The notes under the pieces were generated by a model that had not been told where the DNA came from, ran no database searches, and was given only the letters and a program-made list of their open reading frames with translations. Shown one piece after another: positions 52,623-62,067 of a stretch of DNA of 64,000 nucleotides. This stretch comes from Streptomyces aureoverticillatus (lineage in GTDB: Bacteria; Actinomycetota; Actinomycetes; Streptomycetales; Streptomycetaceae): positions 682,001 through 746,000 of the forward strand of contig NZ_BMSY01000003.1 of the NCBI RefSeq assembly GCF_014649395.1, given 5' to 3'. Made by a program: the position numbers and the translations under genes. Each line of letters begins with the position of its first letter. The first letter of the stretch is position 1.

Positions 52623-53111
52623 TCACGCAGCGGGAGCCGCCCCACCGTGCTCGTCGTCGCCGTCCTCCGGCAACCTGCATACCCGCTCCAGGAAGAACGC
52701 CGCCGCTATCACGCCGATGCCCGCGAGCACCGAGAAGCCCGCGTAGTACGCCTGGTCGCGGCGGGCGGGGATGTCCAGGAACTCCAGCATGAACACGCCC
52801 ACGCCGCCGTACATCCCGCAGACCAGCGCCGCGACCAGCGCGCTGGCCTGACCGAAGACGACCGCGCGGGCCGCCATCAGCGGCTCGACGCCCTTCGCCC
52901 CGGGCCGCCGCTCCCGCTGGGCGCGCAGCCGCGCCCGCAGCGAGATGGCCGTGGCCAGCAGGACCACGGCGATCAGGGCGAGGACGATGGGCGCGGCCAG
53001 CGGCACCCGCGGCAGCGTGCCCACGGAGTCCCACAGCCGGGCCCCCGCCCAGGACAGCACTCCGGCGACGGCGAAGAGGCCTGCCAGCACCCTCACGCGC
53101 AGTTGCTTCAT
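52623..53111 (-). CDS. DUF3180 membrane protein
   Basis: A 162-residue membrane protein of unknown function, nearly always encoded beside folK in actinobacteria. Four TM segments: VLAGLFAVAGVLSWAGARLW, PIVLALIAVVLLATAISL, ALVAALVCGMYGGVGVFML and AYYAGFSVLAGIGVIAAAFF. A basic loop (RARLRAQRERRPGAKG) lies between TM2 and TM3. ATG 53109-53111. Last gene of the minus-strand folP-NTF2-folB-folK-DUF3180 operon. Confidence 0.9.
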   Translation of the reverse strand: MKQLRVRVLAGLFAVAGVLSWAGARLWDSVGTLPRVPLAAPIVLALIAVVLLATAISLRARLRAQRERRPGAKGVEPLMAARAVVFGQASALVAALVCGMYGGVGVFMLEFLDIPARRDQAYYAGFSVLAGIGVIAAAFFLERVCRLPEDGDDEHGGAAPAA

Positions 53112-53202
53112 TCCGGAGGTCGCCCCTTATGTTCCTGTCCGTGCCTGCTTGCTTGCCGGGTGAGTTCCTGGCCCGCTGTGTGGTCCCTGTGGACCTTAAC
53201 GA

Positions 53203-53799
53203 CTACTCGGGCAGCCGGAGTTCCAGGTCGGCGCGTGGCGCGACACCTTCGCGGGTGACCTCGTCGAGCAGCCGCGCCACCGGCCCGCGGCCCGCGAGCT
53301 GTGCCTCCGGCTCGACGTCGTGCCAGGGCGCGAGCACGAAGGCCCGCTCGTGCGCGCGGGGGTGGGGGAGGGTGAGGACCGGGTCGTCGGAGACCACGTC
53401 GGCGTACGCCACGATGTCCACGTCGATCGTGCGCGGGCCCCAGCGCTCGTCCCGGACCCGGTGGAAGGCTTCCTCGACCGCGTGCGCCCGCTCCAGGAGC
53501 GAGGACGGGGGGAGCGTCGTCTTCACGACCACGACGGCGTTGAAGTACGACGGCTGGGAGCCCGGCTCGACGCCCCAGGGCTCCGTCTCGTACACCGGAG
53601 AGACCGCTTTGACGCGCAGGCCGGGGGTGTCCTCCAGGGCGTCGACGGCGCCCTGGAGGGTCTCCAGGCGGTTACCCAGGTTCGACCCGAGGGAGAGGAC
53701 GGCGCGCTTGGGGTTGGAGAGGGTGGTGTCGGCTGCGTCCACCTGCTCCACGACGGACGTGGGGACCGGCTGGACGGTGGGGTCGCTGTGGGGGGTCAT
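53203..53799 (-). CDS. folK: 2-amino-4-hydroxy-6-hydroxymethyldihydropteridine pyrophosphokinase
   Basis: A 198-residue HPPK, transferring pyrophosphate from ATP to 6-hydroxymethyl-dihydropterin. SLGSNLGNRLETLQ, the YETEPWGVEPGSQPSYFNAV loop, and RWGPRTIDVDIVAY with the two Mg-binding Asp are diagnostic. It has about 30 extra N-terminal residues compared with E. coli HPPK. The ATG overlaps the folB stop (ATGA), showing coupling. Confidence 0.95.
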   Translation of the reverse strand: MTPHSDPTVQPVPTSVVEQVDAADTTLSNPKRAVLSLGSNLGNRLETLQGAVDALEDTPGLRVKAVSPVYETEPWGVEPGSQPSYFNAVVVVKTTLPPSSLLERAHAVEEAFHRVRDERWGPRTIDVDIVAYADVVSDDPVLTLPHPRAHERAFVLAPWHDVEPEAQLAGRGPVARLLDEVTREGVAPRADLELRLPE

Positions 53800-54155
53800 A
53801 CGCGGCTCCGGGTGATGGTGACGGTCACGTCGTCGAACGGGACGGTGATCGGGGCGTCCGGCTTGTGCACCGTGACCTCGACTTCCAGGACTACGTCGTG
53901 CTTCAGGCAGGCCTGGGCGATGCGCTCGGCGAGCGTCTCGACGAGGTTCACCGGCTCGCCCTCGACGACGGCCACGACCTCCTCCGCCACGATGCCGTAG
54001 TGCACGGTCTTCGCCAGGTCGTCGTCCGCCGCGGCCGCTCGGGTGTCCAGACCCAGGACGAGGTCCACGATGAAGGTCTGGCCCTCCTCGCGCTCCCGTG
54101 GGTACACACCGTGATACCCGCGGGCCTTGAGGCCACGCAGCGCGACACGATCCAC
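53796..54155 (-). CDS. folB: dihydroneopterin aldolase
   Basis: A 119-residue enzyme making 6-hydroxymethyl-dihydropterin. DRVALRGLKARGYHGVYPRERE (Glu in the active loop), VHYGIVAEEVVAVVEGEPVNLVETLAERIA and VTVHKPDAPI (catalytic Lys) are conserved. GTG 54153-54155 is chosen with AGGAG 8 nt upstream; GTG 54164 is possible. Coupled to folK by 4-nt overlap. Confidence 0.95.
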   Translation of the reverse strand: MDRVALRGLKARGYHGVYPREREEGQTFIVDLVLGLDTRAAAADDDLAKTVHYGIVAEEVVAVVEGEPVNLVETLAERIAQACLKHDVVLEVEVTVHKPDAPITVPFDDVTVTITRSRV

Positions 54156-54331
54156 GCGAATCACTCCTGACAGTCGTCGGTAACGGCCGGTCCTGCCGAG
54201 TGCGGTCGACACACCGGCCACATTCGAATCTACCTGCGAGCACCGACAGTGTTCGCTCGCGGGGCCGCCGGGCGGCGCTCCCGCGAGGGCTCGCGGGTGC
54301 CCCTACCCAGTCGGCGGGAGCCCGCCACCCC

Positions 54332-54955
54332 TCAGGAGGGTGTCTCGTCGTCCTCCGTGTCACCGGATTCGGCGAGCACGGGTGACGCGTGGTGCGACCA
54401 CAGTTTCCAGCCGTCCGGTGTGCGCCGGAACACATTCGTGGCGACCACGAGCTGGCCCACGAGCGGCCCGAGCTCCTCGCTGTCCTGCGGCGCCGGGCCA
54501 CCGCTGAGGATGTTCTCCGTGCAGGTCACCAGGGCCGTGTCCCCGGCCACGCTGACCTTGAGGTCGGTGAGGAAGAACTGGATGTACTCGGTGTTGGCCA
54601 TGATCAGCGCGTACGACCTGAGGACCTCGCCGCGGCCGGTGAGCACCGGCCAGCCCGGGTGGACGCAGGAGATCGCGGGACCGTCCGTCCCGGAGCCCGT
54701 GACCTCCGTGTCGTCCGTGTCGTCGGGGCCCCCGGTGTCCGTGTCGGGGAGCGGGACCGGGATGACCGCCGCTTCCGGGCTCGTGCCGGCGTCGCCGCCG
54801 GTGTCCGGCGTTCCGGCGTACGTCTCCGCGTCGGCGAGGTCCGTGGCGTCCAGCCACAGGTCCGACACGCCGTCGAAGTCGCCCCGCTCCAGCGCTTCGT
54901 AGAAGGCCGTGTTGGCGAGCTCCACCTGCTCGACGTCTGTCCGCGCGCGCGTCAC
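54332..54955 (-). CDS. NTF2-like protein in fol operon
   Basis: A 207-residue protein with an NTF2/SnoaL-like fold: helix VELANTAFYEALERGDFDGV, SDLWLD, then ISCVHPGWPVLTGRGEVLRSY and the C-terminal strands ATNVFRRTPDGWKLWSHHASP. An Asp/Thr-rich insertion (about 50-90) extends an internal loop. Always found between folP and folB in Streptomyces, but its role is not known. GTG start overlapping the folP stop (GTGA). Confidence 0.88.
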   Translation of the reverse strand: MTRARTDVEQVELANTAFYEALERGDFDGVSDLWLDATDLADAETYAGTPDTGGDAGTSPEAAVIPVPLPDTDTGGPDDTDDTEVTGSGTDGPAISCVHPGWPVLTGRGEVLRSYALIMANTEYIQFFLTDLKVSVAGDTALVTCTENILSGGPAPQDSEELGPLVGQLVVATNVFRRTPDGWKLWSHHASPVLAESGDTEDDETPS

Positions 54956-55869
54956 TGAGCGCCCGCCTCCCCGGCGGCACCCGGGCCGCCTGCCGTGTCG
55001 GCCCCGGTCCCCGCCGCGTCCGTCACCGCCTGTGCGACCCGCACCGCGTCCGCCGTGGCCCGCACCTCGTGCACCCGCACCGCCCAGGCGCCCTGATGCG
55101 CGGCCAGCGCGGACACCGCGGCCGTCGCCGCGTCGCGCTCCCGCGCGGGCGGCGGGGCACCCTCGGGGCCCGCGAGGACGCGGCCCAGGAACCGCTTGCG
55201 CGACGCGGCCACCAGGACGGGCCGGCCGAGGGCCAGGATGCGGTCCAGGCGGGCCAGGAGGGCCAGGTCGTGCTCGGCGTCCTTGGAGAAGCCGAGGCCC
55301 GGGTCGACGACGATCCGCTCCGGGGCGATGCCTCCGGCGATGGCGGCCTCCACGCGCGCGTGGAGCTCGTCGACGACTTCGGAGACCACGTCCTCGTACG
55401 AAGGCCGGACATGGATGTCGGTCAGGAAGCCGCGCCAGTGCATGACAACGAACGGCGCCTGCGCGGCCGCCACGGCCGGGACCATGTCCGGGTCGGCGAG
55501 GCCCCCGGAGACGTCGTTCACGAGGACCGCGCCCGCCGTGAGGGCCTGCTGGGCGACCCGGGCCCGCATGGTGTCCACGGACACCGTGACGCCCTCGGCG
55601 GCCAGGCCCCGTACGACGGGGATGACGCGCCGCAGCTCCTCGTCCTCGTCCACGCGCGGGGCACCGGGGCGGGTCGACTCGCCGCCCACGTCGACCAGGT
55701 CGGCGCCCTGGGCGACCAGGTCGATGCCGTGCTTGACGGCGGCCGTGGTGTCGAACCAGCGGCCGCCGTCGGAGAAGGAGTCGGGGGTGACGTTCACGAC
55801 CCCCATGACCGCACAGCGGTCCCACTGAGGCAGACCCTCGACGCTTCCCCGCCCGCGCAACGTACTCAT
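54952..55869 (-). CDS. folP: dihydropteroate synthase
   Basis: A 305-residue enzyme joining p-aminobenzoate to the pterin; the target of sulfonamides. MGVVNVTPDSFSDGGRW, DVGGESTRPGA, VLVNDVSGG, VVMHWRG and DPGLGFSKDAEHD are all present. The C-terminus is Ala/Gly-rich. ATG 55867-55869, 115 bp from the mprF-like stop. First gene of the minus-strand fol block. Confidence 0.96.
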   Translation of the reverse strand: MSTLRGRGSVEGLPQWDRCAVMGVVNVTPDSFSDGGRWFDTTAAVKHGIDLVAQGADLVDVGGESTRPGAPRVDEDEELRRVIPVVRGLAAEGVTVSVDTMRARVAQQALTAGAVLVNDVSGGLADPDMVPAVAAAQAPFVVMHWRGFLTDIHVRPSYEDVVSEVVDELHARVEAAIAGGIAPERIVVDPGLGFSKDAEHDLALLARLDRILALGRPVLVAASRKRFLGRVLAGPEGAPPPARERDAATAAVSALAAHQGAWAVRVHEVRATADAVRVAQAVTDAAGTGADTAGGPGAAGEAGAQ

Positions 55870-55984
55870 GCCTCAAGCCTAGGCCCCGCGCGGGCAGCGG
55901 ATATGCCGCGAGGGGCTGCCGCTGTCCCGGGCGGGGACACCGCTCTCCCGCGCGGGGCCGGTGCGGCACCGCGCGGGGCTGCCG

Positions 55985-57835
55985 TTATGCCGCGCGCACC
56001 TCGCGTTCGGCGGTGTGTGCCGACTGGTGCGGGCAGGGGCGGCGCTGTGCGGTGGACCGGCGCAGGAAGCGCGGCAGGGCGAACGTCACGAAGCCCTCCG
56101 CCTGCATCGCGGCGAAACCGATGCGCGGCAGGTCGCGGCTGGAGCGGTAGACCACGAAGCGGGGCTCCCAGCGGGGCCGGAACTTCGCGTTGAACTTGTA
56201 CAGCGACTCGATCTGGAACCAGCGCGAGAGGAACACCAGCAGGCCCCGCCAGGCGCGCAGGACCGGGCCCGCGCCCAGCTTCTCGCCGCGGGCGAGGGCG
56301 GCGCGGAACATCGCGAAGTTCAGCGAGACACGCGCGATGCCGAGCTTCGGCGCGGCCTGCAGCGCGGCCACGATGAGCAGCTCGTTCATGCCCGGGTCGG
56401 CCGAGCGGTCGCGGCGCATCAGGTCGAGCGAGACGCCGTCCTTGCCCCACGGCACGAAGTGCAGCACGGCCTTCAGGTCGCCGTACGCGCCCGGCTTCTC
56501 GTCGGCCTTGTGGGCGGTCGCGATCAGGCAGTCGCCGTCGTCCGGGTCGCCGATGCGGCCGAGCGCCATGGAGAAGCCGCGCTCGGTGTCGGTGCCGCGC
56601 CAGTCGTCGGCGGCGCGCTGGATGCGCTCCAGCTCCTTTTCCCCGAGGTCACGGATGCGCCGTACGCGCGTCTCGTAGCCATTGCGCTCGATCCGCTTGA
56701 CCATCTGGCGCACGTTGCGCATCGCGCGCCCGGACAGGGAGAAATCCGCGACATCCACCACCGCCTCGTCCCCGAGCTCCAGGGCGTCCAGGCCCGTCTC
56801 GCGGGTCCAGACCTCGCCGCCGGTCTCGGAGCAGCCCATGACGGCGGGCGTCCAGGAGTGCGCCTTGGCCTCGTCCATGAAGCGCTCGATGGCGCCCGGC
56901 CAGGCCTCCACGTCGCCGATCGGGTCGCCCGACGCGAGCATCACACCGGATACGACGCGGTAGGTGACCGCGGCCTTTCCGCTGGGAGAGAACACGACGC
57001 CCTTGTCGCGGCGCAGCGCGAAGTGGCCGAGCGAGTCCCGCCCGCCGTGCTTGTCGAGCAGCTCGCGCAGCCGGCTCTCGTCTTCCTGGGTGAGGCGGGC
57101 GGCCGGGTGCTCGGGGCGGAACGCCAGGTAGATGGTGGTGAGCGCGGTCAGCATGCCGAGCGCGCCGAGCGAGAAGCCGACCGTCCAGGAGGTGTTGCCG
57201 GTGTAGCCGACGGGCCCCTCGAAGCCGAACAGGCCGTACAGCACGTGGGCGAGGCGGTCCGTGATGCTGGGGTCGCCGACGACCTTGTCCGGGTGGACGC
57301 TGACGATCACCAGGCCGAGCGCGATGGAACCGGCGCCCAGGAGCACGAAGTTGGCCAGCGCCCGCCAGCGGCTGCGCGGGTCGGGCAGCGCGGCGAACTC
57401 ACGGCGGTGCCGCAGCAGCAGCGTGAGCAGCGCCACCGAGATCAGGACGCCGATGAACGAGTGGCGGTACGCGAACTGCGCCACCGCTCCCGCGGGGAGC
57501 AGCACCACGGCGGCCCGCCAGGCCCGCCGCTTGTGCCGCCGCAGGCCGTGCGCGAGCAGGAGCAGCAGGACGCCGCAGCTCAGCGCGGCCGCGGCCGCGA
57601 AGGGGCCGAGCGCGCCCGGCAGGACTTCGGCGACGGTGTGCAGCCAGCTGTGCCGGAAGCGCGGGAAGACGCCGGCCGCGACGTTCAGCAGGCCGACGAG
57701 GGCGCAGACTCTGGCGGCGAGGACCGGGACGGCTTCGGGGCGGGGCCCCCGGAGGATGCGGCGCAGGCCACCCTTGGCGCCGTCATTGCCTCCTGGAACC
57801 GCACCCGACATTTCCCCATCTATCCTGACAGACAT
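55985..57835 (-). CDS. MprF-like phosphatidylglycerol lysyltransferase domain protein
   Basis: A 616-residue membrane protein. About six TM helices (to residue 240) include SCGVLLLLLAHGL, RAWRAAVVLLPAGAVAQFAYR and NFVLLGAGSIALGLVIV; the rest is the DUF2156/GNAT-type aminoacyl transferase (GKAAVTYRVVSGVMLASGDPIG, VDVADFSLSGRAMRNVRQMV, LDLMRRDRSADPGMNELLI). It would transfer Lys or another amino acid from tRNA to phosphatidylglycerol, changing surface charge. It is shorter than MprF of firmicutes (about 840) through fewer TM helices. ATG 57833-57835; ATG 57811 is possible. Divergent from the esterase. Confidence 0.88.
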   Translation of the reverse strand: MSVRIDGEMSGAVPGGNDGAKGGLRRILRGPRPEAVPVLAARVCALVGLLNVAAGVFPRFRHSWLHTVAEVLPGALGPFAAAAALSCGVLLLLLAHGLRRHKRRAWRAAVVLLPAGAVAQFAYRHSFIGVLISVALLTLLLRHRREFAALPDPRSRWRALANFVLLGAGSIALGLVIVSVHPDKVVGDPSITDRLAHVLYGLFGFEGPVGYTGNTSWTVGFSLGALGMLTALTTIYLAFRPEHPAARLTQEDESRLRELLDKHGGRDSLGHFALRRDKGVVFSPSGKAAVTYRVVSGVMLASGDPIGDVEAWPGAIERFMDEAKAHSWTPAVMGCSETGGEVWTRETGLDALELGDEAVVDVADFSLSGRAMRNVRQMVKRIERNGYETRVRRIRDLGEKELERIQRAADDWRGTDTERGFSMALGRIGDPDDGDCLIATAHKADEKPGAYGDLKAVLHFVPWGKDGVSLDLMRRDRSADPGMNELLIVAALQAAPKLGIARVSLNFAMFRAALARGEKLGAGPVLRAWRGLLVFLSRWFQIESLYKFNAKFRPRWEPRFVVYRSSRDLPRIGFAAMQAEGFVTFALPRFLRRSTAQRRPCPHQSAHTAEREVRAA

Positions 57836-58059
57836 CGCATCCCGTAGTTCTGCGAGAGAGCTTCCATCCGGTGCCAAAGGTGGCATCCGGTGATATTGCG
57901 CCCTCTAGGACGGTCCTTCGGGGACACGGGTTCACTCCCGGCCGGAAAACCGGCGGAAGGCTGGCGGAAAAGGCACGGCTCGACCTGGAACCGTCGGTTC
58001 CGCCCTCCGCAGCGGCCCCCCAGGAACGAACAGGCAGAAAGCGCAGGCAGGATCATCCC

Positions 58060-59193
58060 ATGGGTCTCACGAGCAATAAGGTGCTGGCACTTGCGGTAGC
58101 GCTGGCCGTGCTGCTGTTCATCGGCACGATCTGGCTGTGGCCGCGGCTCGCACGCCGCAGCTGGCGCGCGGTCACGGGGCGCGTCGGGCTGCTGCTCGCC
58201 ACGCAGCTCGCCGTGTTCGCGTCGGTCGGTCTCTCCGCCAATCAGGCGTTCGGCTTCTACGCCACCTGGGCCGACCTCTTCGGCCAGGAGACGTCGCAGG
58301 GCGTGGTCGTCGACCACGACGCCATGAAGGGCGAGAAGGGCCCCGTCCGGGTGGTCGACACGAAGTCCGTCGACGTTCCCGGCGGCGGCATCCCCCGGAT
58401 CGGCGGGCAGATCCAGAAGATCGACATCCAGGGCCGGCAGTCGAAGATCGCCAGCCCGGCGTACGTCTATCTGCCGCCGGAGTACTTCCAGCCGCAGTAC
58501 AAGCACCGCACGTTCCCCGCGGCGGCCGTCCTGACCGGTTACCCCGGCACCGCCGAAGCCCTCATCAAGGGCCTGCACTACCCGCAGACCGCCCACAGGC
58601 AGGCCAAGGACGGCAAGATGCAGCCGATGATCCTGGTCATGCTGCGGCCGACCGTGGCACCGCCGCGGGACACCGAGTGCGTGGACATCCCCGGCGGCCC
58701 GCAGTCCGAGACCTTCTTCGCCAAGGACCTGCCGAACGCCATCACCGACCACTACCGCGTCGGCAAGAAGCCCGACAGCTGGGGCATCATCGGCGACTCC
58801 ACGGGCGGCTACTGCGCCCTGAAGGTGGCCATGCACCACCCCGACGTGTACGGCGCCGCGGTGGGCCTCTCCGCCTACTACAAGGCCGCCCAGGACGTGA
58901 CGACCGGCAACCTGTTCCACGGCGACAAGGAGCTGGAGCGGCGGGCGAACCTGATGTGGTACCTCGACCACATGCCGCCGCCCAAGACCTCCCTGCTGGT
59001 GACCACCAGCAAGAAGGGCGAGGGCAACTACAAGGACACCAAGAAGTTCATCGACAAGGTCAAGGCGCCCACCCGGGTGTCGTCGATCACCCTCGACAGC
59101 GGAGGGCACAACTTCAACACCTGGCGGCGGGAGATCCCCGCGTCACTGGTGTGGATGAGCGGGCGCCTGACCGGCGGGTCGGACGTGCGCTGA
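58060..59193 (+). CDS. membrane-anchored esterase (esterase D / mycolyltransferase-like fold)
   Basis: A 377-residue protein. Two N-terminal TM helices (VLALAVALAVLLFIGTIWLW; LLLATQLAVFASVGLSANQAF) precede an extracellular alpha/beta hydrolase domain of the PF00756 type with nucleophile GDSTGGYCALKVA and a late GGHNFNTWRREI (catalytic His). It resembles the Ag85/esterase D fold; Streptomyces has no mycolates, so another acyl ester is likely. ATG 58060 directly before the TM segment; the frame is open to 57871. Confidence 0.88.
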   Translation: MGLTSNKVLALAVALAVLLFIGTIWLWPRLARRSWRAVTGRVGLLLATQLAVFASVGLSANQAFGFYATWADLFGQETSQGVVVDHDAMKGEKGPVRVVDTKSVDVPGGGIPRIGGQIQKIDIQGRQSKIASPAYVYLPPEYFQPQYKHRTFPAAAVLTGYPGTAEALIKGLHYPQTAHRQAKDGKMQPMILVMLRPTVAPPRDTECVDIPGGPQSETFFAKDLPNAITDHYRVGKKPDSWGIIGDSTGGYCALKVAMHHPDVYGAAVGLSAYYKAAQDVTTGNLFHGDKELERRANLMWYLDHMPPPKTSLLVTTSKKGEGNYKDTKKFIDKVKAPTRVSSITLDSGGHNFNTWRREIPASLVWMSGRLTGGSDVR

Positions 59194-59199
59194 CGAGGG

Positions 59200-60366
59200 C
59201 TACGCCCCCGCCACCGACGCCACCGTCTCCAGCTCCACGTCCTCGCGCGCGATGTCCCGCGCGTCCGCCGCCGTCGAGCGGCGCAGCGCCTCGTGCAGCC
59301 GGGCCGGGGTGAGCACCCCGAGGAAGCGGCCCTCGCTCTTCTCGTCGATGACCGCGATCCAGCCCGCGTCGTGCTGGAGCATCGTCGAGAACGCCTGCTT
59401 CAGGCTCGCGCCCACCGGGAGCCACGCCTCCATGCGGCGGGCCTGCTCGCGCACCGTGCCGGTGCCCACGCGCGCGTGCTCGGCGGACAGCCAGCCGTGC
59501 AGGTTGTTCTCGCCGTCCAGGACGACGGCCCAGCGGGCGCCTTCTCCTTCGAGGTCCTTGGGCAACGGGTCGTCCAGGTGCACGACCGGCGGCTGCTCCA
59601 GGTCGCCCACCTCGATGGGGGTCACCGAGAGTCGCTTCAGGCCGCGGTCGGCGCCCACGAAGTCGGCGACGTACTCGGTCGCGGGCGCGCCCAGGACCGT
59701 GGACGGGGTGTCGAACTGCTCGATGCGGCCGTTGCCGTAGACGGCGATGCGGTCGCCCAGGCGGACGGCCTCCTCGATGTCGTGCGTGACAAAGAGCACT
59801 GTTTTCCGTACGGCCTGCTGGAGGCGGAGGAACTCGTTCTGCAGGTGCTCGCGCACCACGGGGTCGACGGCGCCGAACGGCTCGTCCATGAGGAGCACGG
59901 GCGGGTCGGCCGCCAACGCCCGGGCCACACCGACGCGTTGGCGCTGGCCGCCGGAGAGCTGCTCGGGATAGCGGTCGCCGAAGGTCGCCGGGTCCAGGCC
60001 GACCAGGTCGAGGAGTTCGGCGGCGCGCTCGCGGGCCTTGGCGCGTCTCACGCCGAGCAGGTGCGGGACGGTCGCCGTGTTGTCCAGGACCGTCTTGTGC
60101 GGAAACAGACCGACCTGCTGGATGACATAGCCGATACGGCGGCGGAGTTGGACGGGGTCGATTCCGGATATGTCGTCGCCGTCGAGGAATATCCGCCCGC
60201 TGGTGGGCTCGATGAGCCGGTTCACCATTTTCATCGTCGTGGTCTTGCCGCAGCCCGACGGGCCGACGAGCGTGACCAGTTCACCCTCGCCCACCTCGAA
60301 GGACAGATCGTCGACGGCCGTCGTGCCGTCCGCGTACCGCTTGGTCACGTTCTCGAACCGGATCAT
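59200..60366 (-). CDS. glycine betaine/proline-type ABC transporter ATP-binding protein with CBS domains
   Basis: A 388-residue ATPase (OpuCA/ProV-like). Walker A GPSGCGKTT, signature LSGGQRQRVGVARAL, Walker B LLMDEPFGAVDP, then two CBS-like modules from about 265 (WAVVLDGENNLHGWLS; AFSTMLQHDAGWIAVID), which sense ionic strength in osmolyte importers. ATG 60364-60366 (MIRFENVTKRYADG). Transcribed divergently from the two permease genes instead of with them, over a 175-bp intergenic region. Confidence 0.93.
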   Translation of the reverse strand: MIRFENVTKRYADGTTAVDDLSFEVGEGELVTLVGPSGCGKTTTMKMVNRLIEPTSGRIFLDGDDISGIDPVQLRRRIGYVIQQVGLFPHKTVLDNTATVPHLLGVRRAKARERAAELLDLVGLDPATFGDRYPEQLSGGQRQRVGVARALAADPPVLLMDEPFGAVDPVVREHLQNEFLRLQQAVRKTVLFVTHDIEEAVRLGDRIAVYGNGRIEQFDTPSTVLGAPATEYVADFVGADRGLKRLSVTPIEVGDLEQPPVVHLDDPLPKDLEGEGARWAVVLDGENNLHGWLSAEHARVGTGTVREQARRMEAWLPVGASLKQAFSTMLQHDAGWIAVIDEKSEGRFLGVLTPARLHEALRRSTAADARDIAREDVELETVASVAGA

Positions 60367-60541
60367 GATTCCCCATTGTGGCGCGTGTTCTGTGAAGGCC
60401 GCGTTGCGCCGGGACGAAGAGCCTCTCCGCATCTCGGTGATTGTCAGTGCTCGGGGTTAGGGTCGCCAGTCGGAAGGACATGTGGGTTTCGGCACGTGTC
60501 GGGGACGGCATGGCGACGGGGTTTCGGGGGAGGCGGGGCGG

Positions 60542-61282
60542 GTGAGCAAGCGGAACTGCCTTGTGGCGAACGACTGGATCTGCGGGGAGTACGTCCGATC
60601 CCGCAGCCAGGAATTGATCGACGCGACGGTCGAGCACGTGGCGATCACGGCCGCGTCCGTGGCGATAGGCGTGGCGGTGGCGCTGCCCCTCGCGCTGCTC
60701 GCGCGGCGCTGGCGCTTCCTGGCGGCCCCCATTCTCGGCGTCACGACGGTGTTGTACTCGATTCCGTCCCTGGCCATGTTCTCGCTGCTGCTGCCGTTCT
60801 TCGGCCTTTCCGCGTCGCTGGTCGTCACGGGCCTCGTGCTGTATTCGCTGACGATCCTCGTGCGGAACATCCTCGCGGGCCTCCAGGCCGTCCCCGAAGA
60901 GGCCAGAGAAGCCGCCAAGGGCATGGGGTACGGCCCGGTGCGGCTGCTGTGGGAAGTGGAACTGCCCCTCGCACTTCCGGCGTTGCTGGCGGGCGTGCGC
61001 ATGACGACGGTCTCGACGGTGGCGCTCACCACCGTCGGCGCGATCGTCGATTACGGCGGCCTCGGCACGCTCATCCTCGACGGCCTCGACACCCAGTTCA
61101 AGGCGCAGGTGCTCACCGCCTCGGCGCTGTGCGTCGTGCTCGCCGTCGCGGCGGACCTGCTGCTCCTCGCCCTCCAGCGGCTCCTGACGCCGTGGACGCG
61201 AATTCATCGAATACGACCGGGCCGACTCTCGCGCGAAGCGGGCGCGGCCAAGAGCGTGGCCAAGGTGGCTGAGCCCGTATGA
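60542..61282 (+). CDS. glycine betaine-type ABC transporter permease 1
   Basis: A 246-residue BPD-type permease (OpuCB-like) with about five TM helices and the ATPase-contact loop EEAREAAKGMGYGPVRLLWEVELPLA. LYSIPSLAMFSLLLPFFG is a family hallmark. GTG 60542 (MSKRNCLVANDW...). Overlaps the next permease by 4 nt (ATGA), so the two form a heterodimer pair. Confidence 0.92.
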   Translation: MSKRNCLVANDWICGEYVRSRSQELIDATVEHVAITAASVAIGVAVALPLALLARRWRFLAAPILGVTTVLYSIPSLAMFSLLLPFFGLSASLVVTGLVLYSLTILVRNILAGLQAVPEEAREAAKGMGYGPVRLLWEVELPLALPALLAGVRMTTVSTVALTTVGAIVDYGGLGTLILDGLDTQFKAQVLTASALCVVLAVAADLLLLALQRLLTPWTRIHRIRPGRLSREAGAAKSVAKVAEPV

Positions 61283-61959
61283 ACGCGATATCCGGCGCCT
61301 ATGAGTGGCTGACCACGTCCGCCAACTGGCAGGGCGAGAAGGGGGTGTGGCACCGGCTCGCCGAGCATCTGTACTTCACCGGCGTCTGTCTCGTCGTGGC
61401 CTGCCTGATCGCGCTGCCCCTCGCGCTGCTGCTCGGTCACATCGGCAAGGGCGGCGCGCTCGCGGTCAACATCTCCAACGTGGGCCGTGCGGTGCCCACG
61501 CTGGCGGTCCTCATCCTGCTCACGCTCACCCCGCTCGGCGAGCACGGGGACGTGCCGACGCTGATCGCCCTGGTCCTGTTCGCCGTCCCGCCGCTGCTCA
61601 CCAACGCGTACATCGGCATGCGCGAGGTGGACCGGTCCGTGGTGGAGGCCGCGCGCGGCATGGGCATGAGCGGGCGTCAGCTGTTCGCGCGGGTCGAGCT
61701 GCCGCTGGCGTATCCGCTGATCATGACGGGCGTCCGGTCGGCGGCGGTGCAGGTCGTCGCCACGGCCACGCTGGCCGCCATGGCGGGGGAGGGCGGCCTC
61801 GGCCGGATCATCACGGCCGGGTTCAACCTCCAGAACACCCCGCAGGTCGTCGCGGGTGCCTTCCTGGTGGCGCTGCTCGCGCTGGTCGTGGAGGGCGTCC
61901 TGGTGCTCGCGGGGCGGTTCTTCGATCCGATGCGGGGGCGGTCCCGAGTGAGCGACTGA
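61279..61959 (+). CDS. glycine betaine-type ABC transporter permease 2
   Basis: A 226-residue permease (OpuCD-like): YFTGVCLVVACLIALPLALLLG, SNVGRAVPTLAVLILLTL, the EAA loop VVEAARGMGMSGRQLFARVELPLAYP. ATG overlaps the previous stop. The binding-protein gene follows after 108 bp on the same strand. Confidence 0.92.
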   Translation: MNAISGAYEWLTTSANWQGEKGVWHRLAEHLYFTGVCLVVACLIALPLALLLGHIGKGGALAVNISNVGRAVPTLAVLILLTLTPLGEHGDVPTLIALVLFAVPPLLTNAYIGMREVDRSVVEAARGMGMSGRQLFARVELPLAYPLIMTGVRSAAVQVVATATLAAMAGEGGLGRIITAGFNLQNTPQVVAGAFLVALLALVVEGVLVLAGRFFDPMRGRSRVSD

Positions 61960-62067
61960 GGCCGCACCTGCCTTCCCGGCCCGTTCCGTTCGGGGCCGGA
62001 CTTTCCTGGCCGGACCTTCTTGAAGCGTGAAGCTTGCAGTGAAGACTCTCGAAATGGTGGTTCACCG

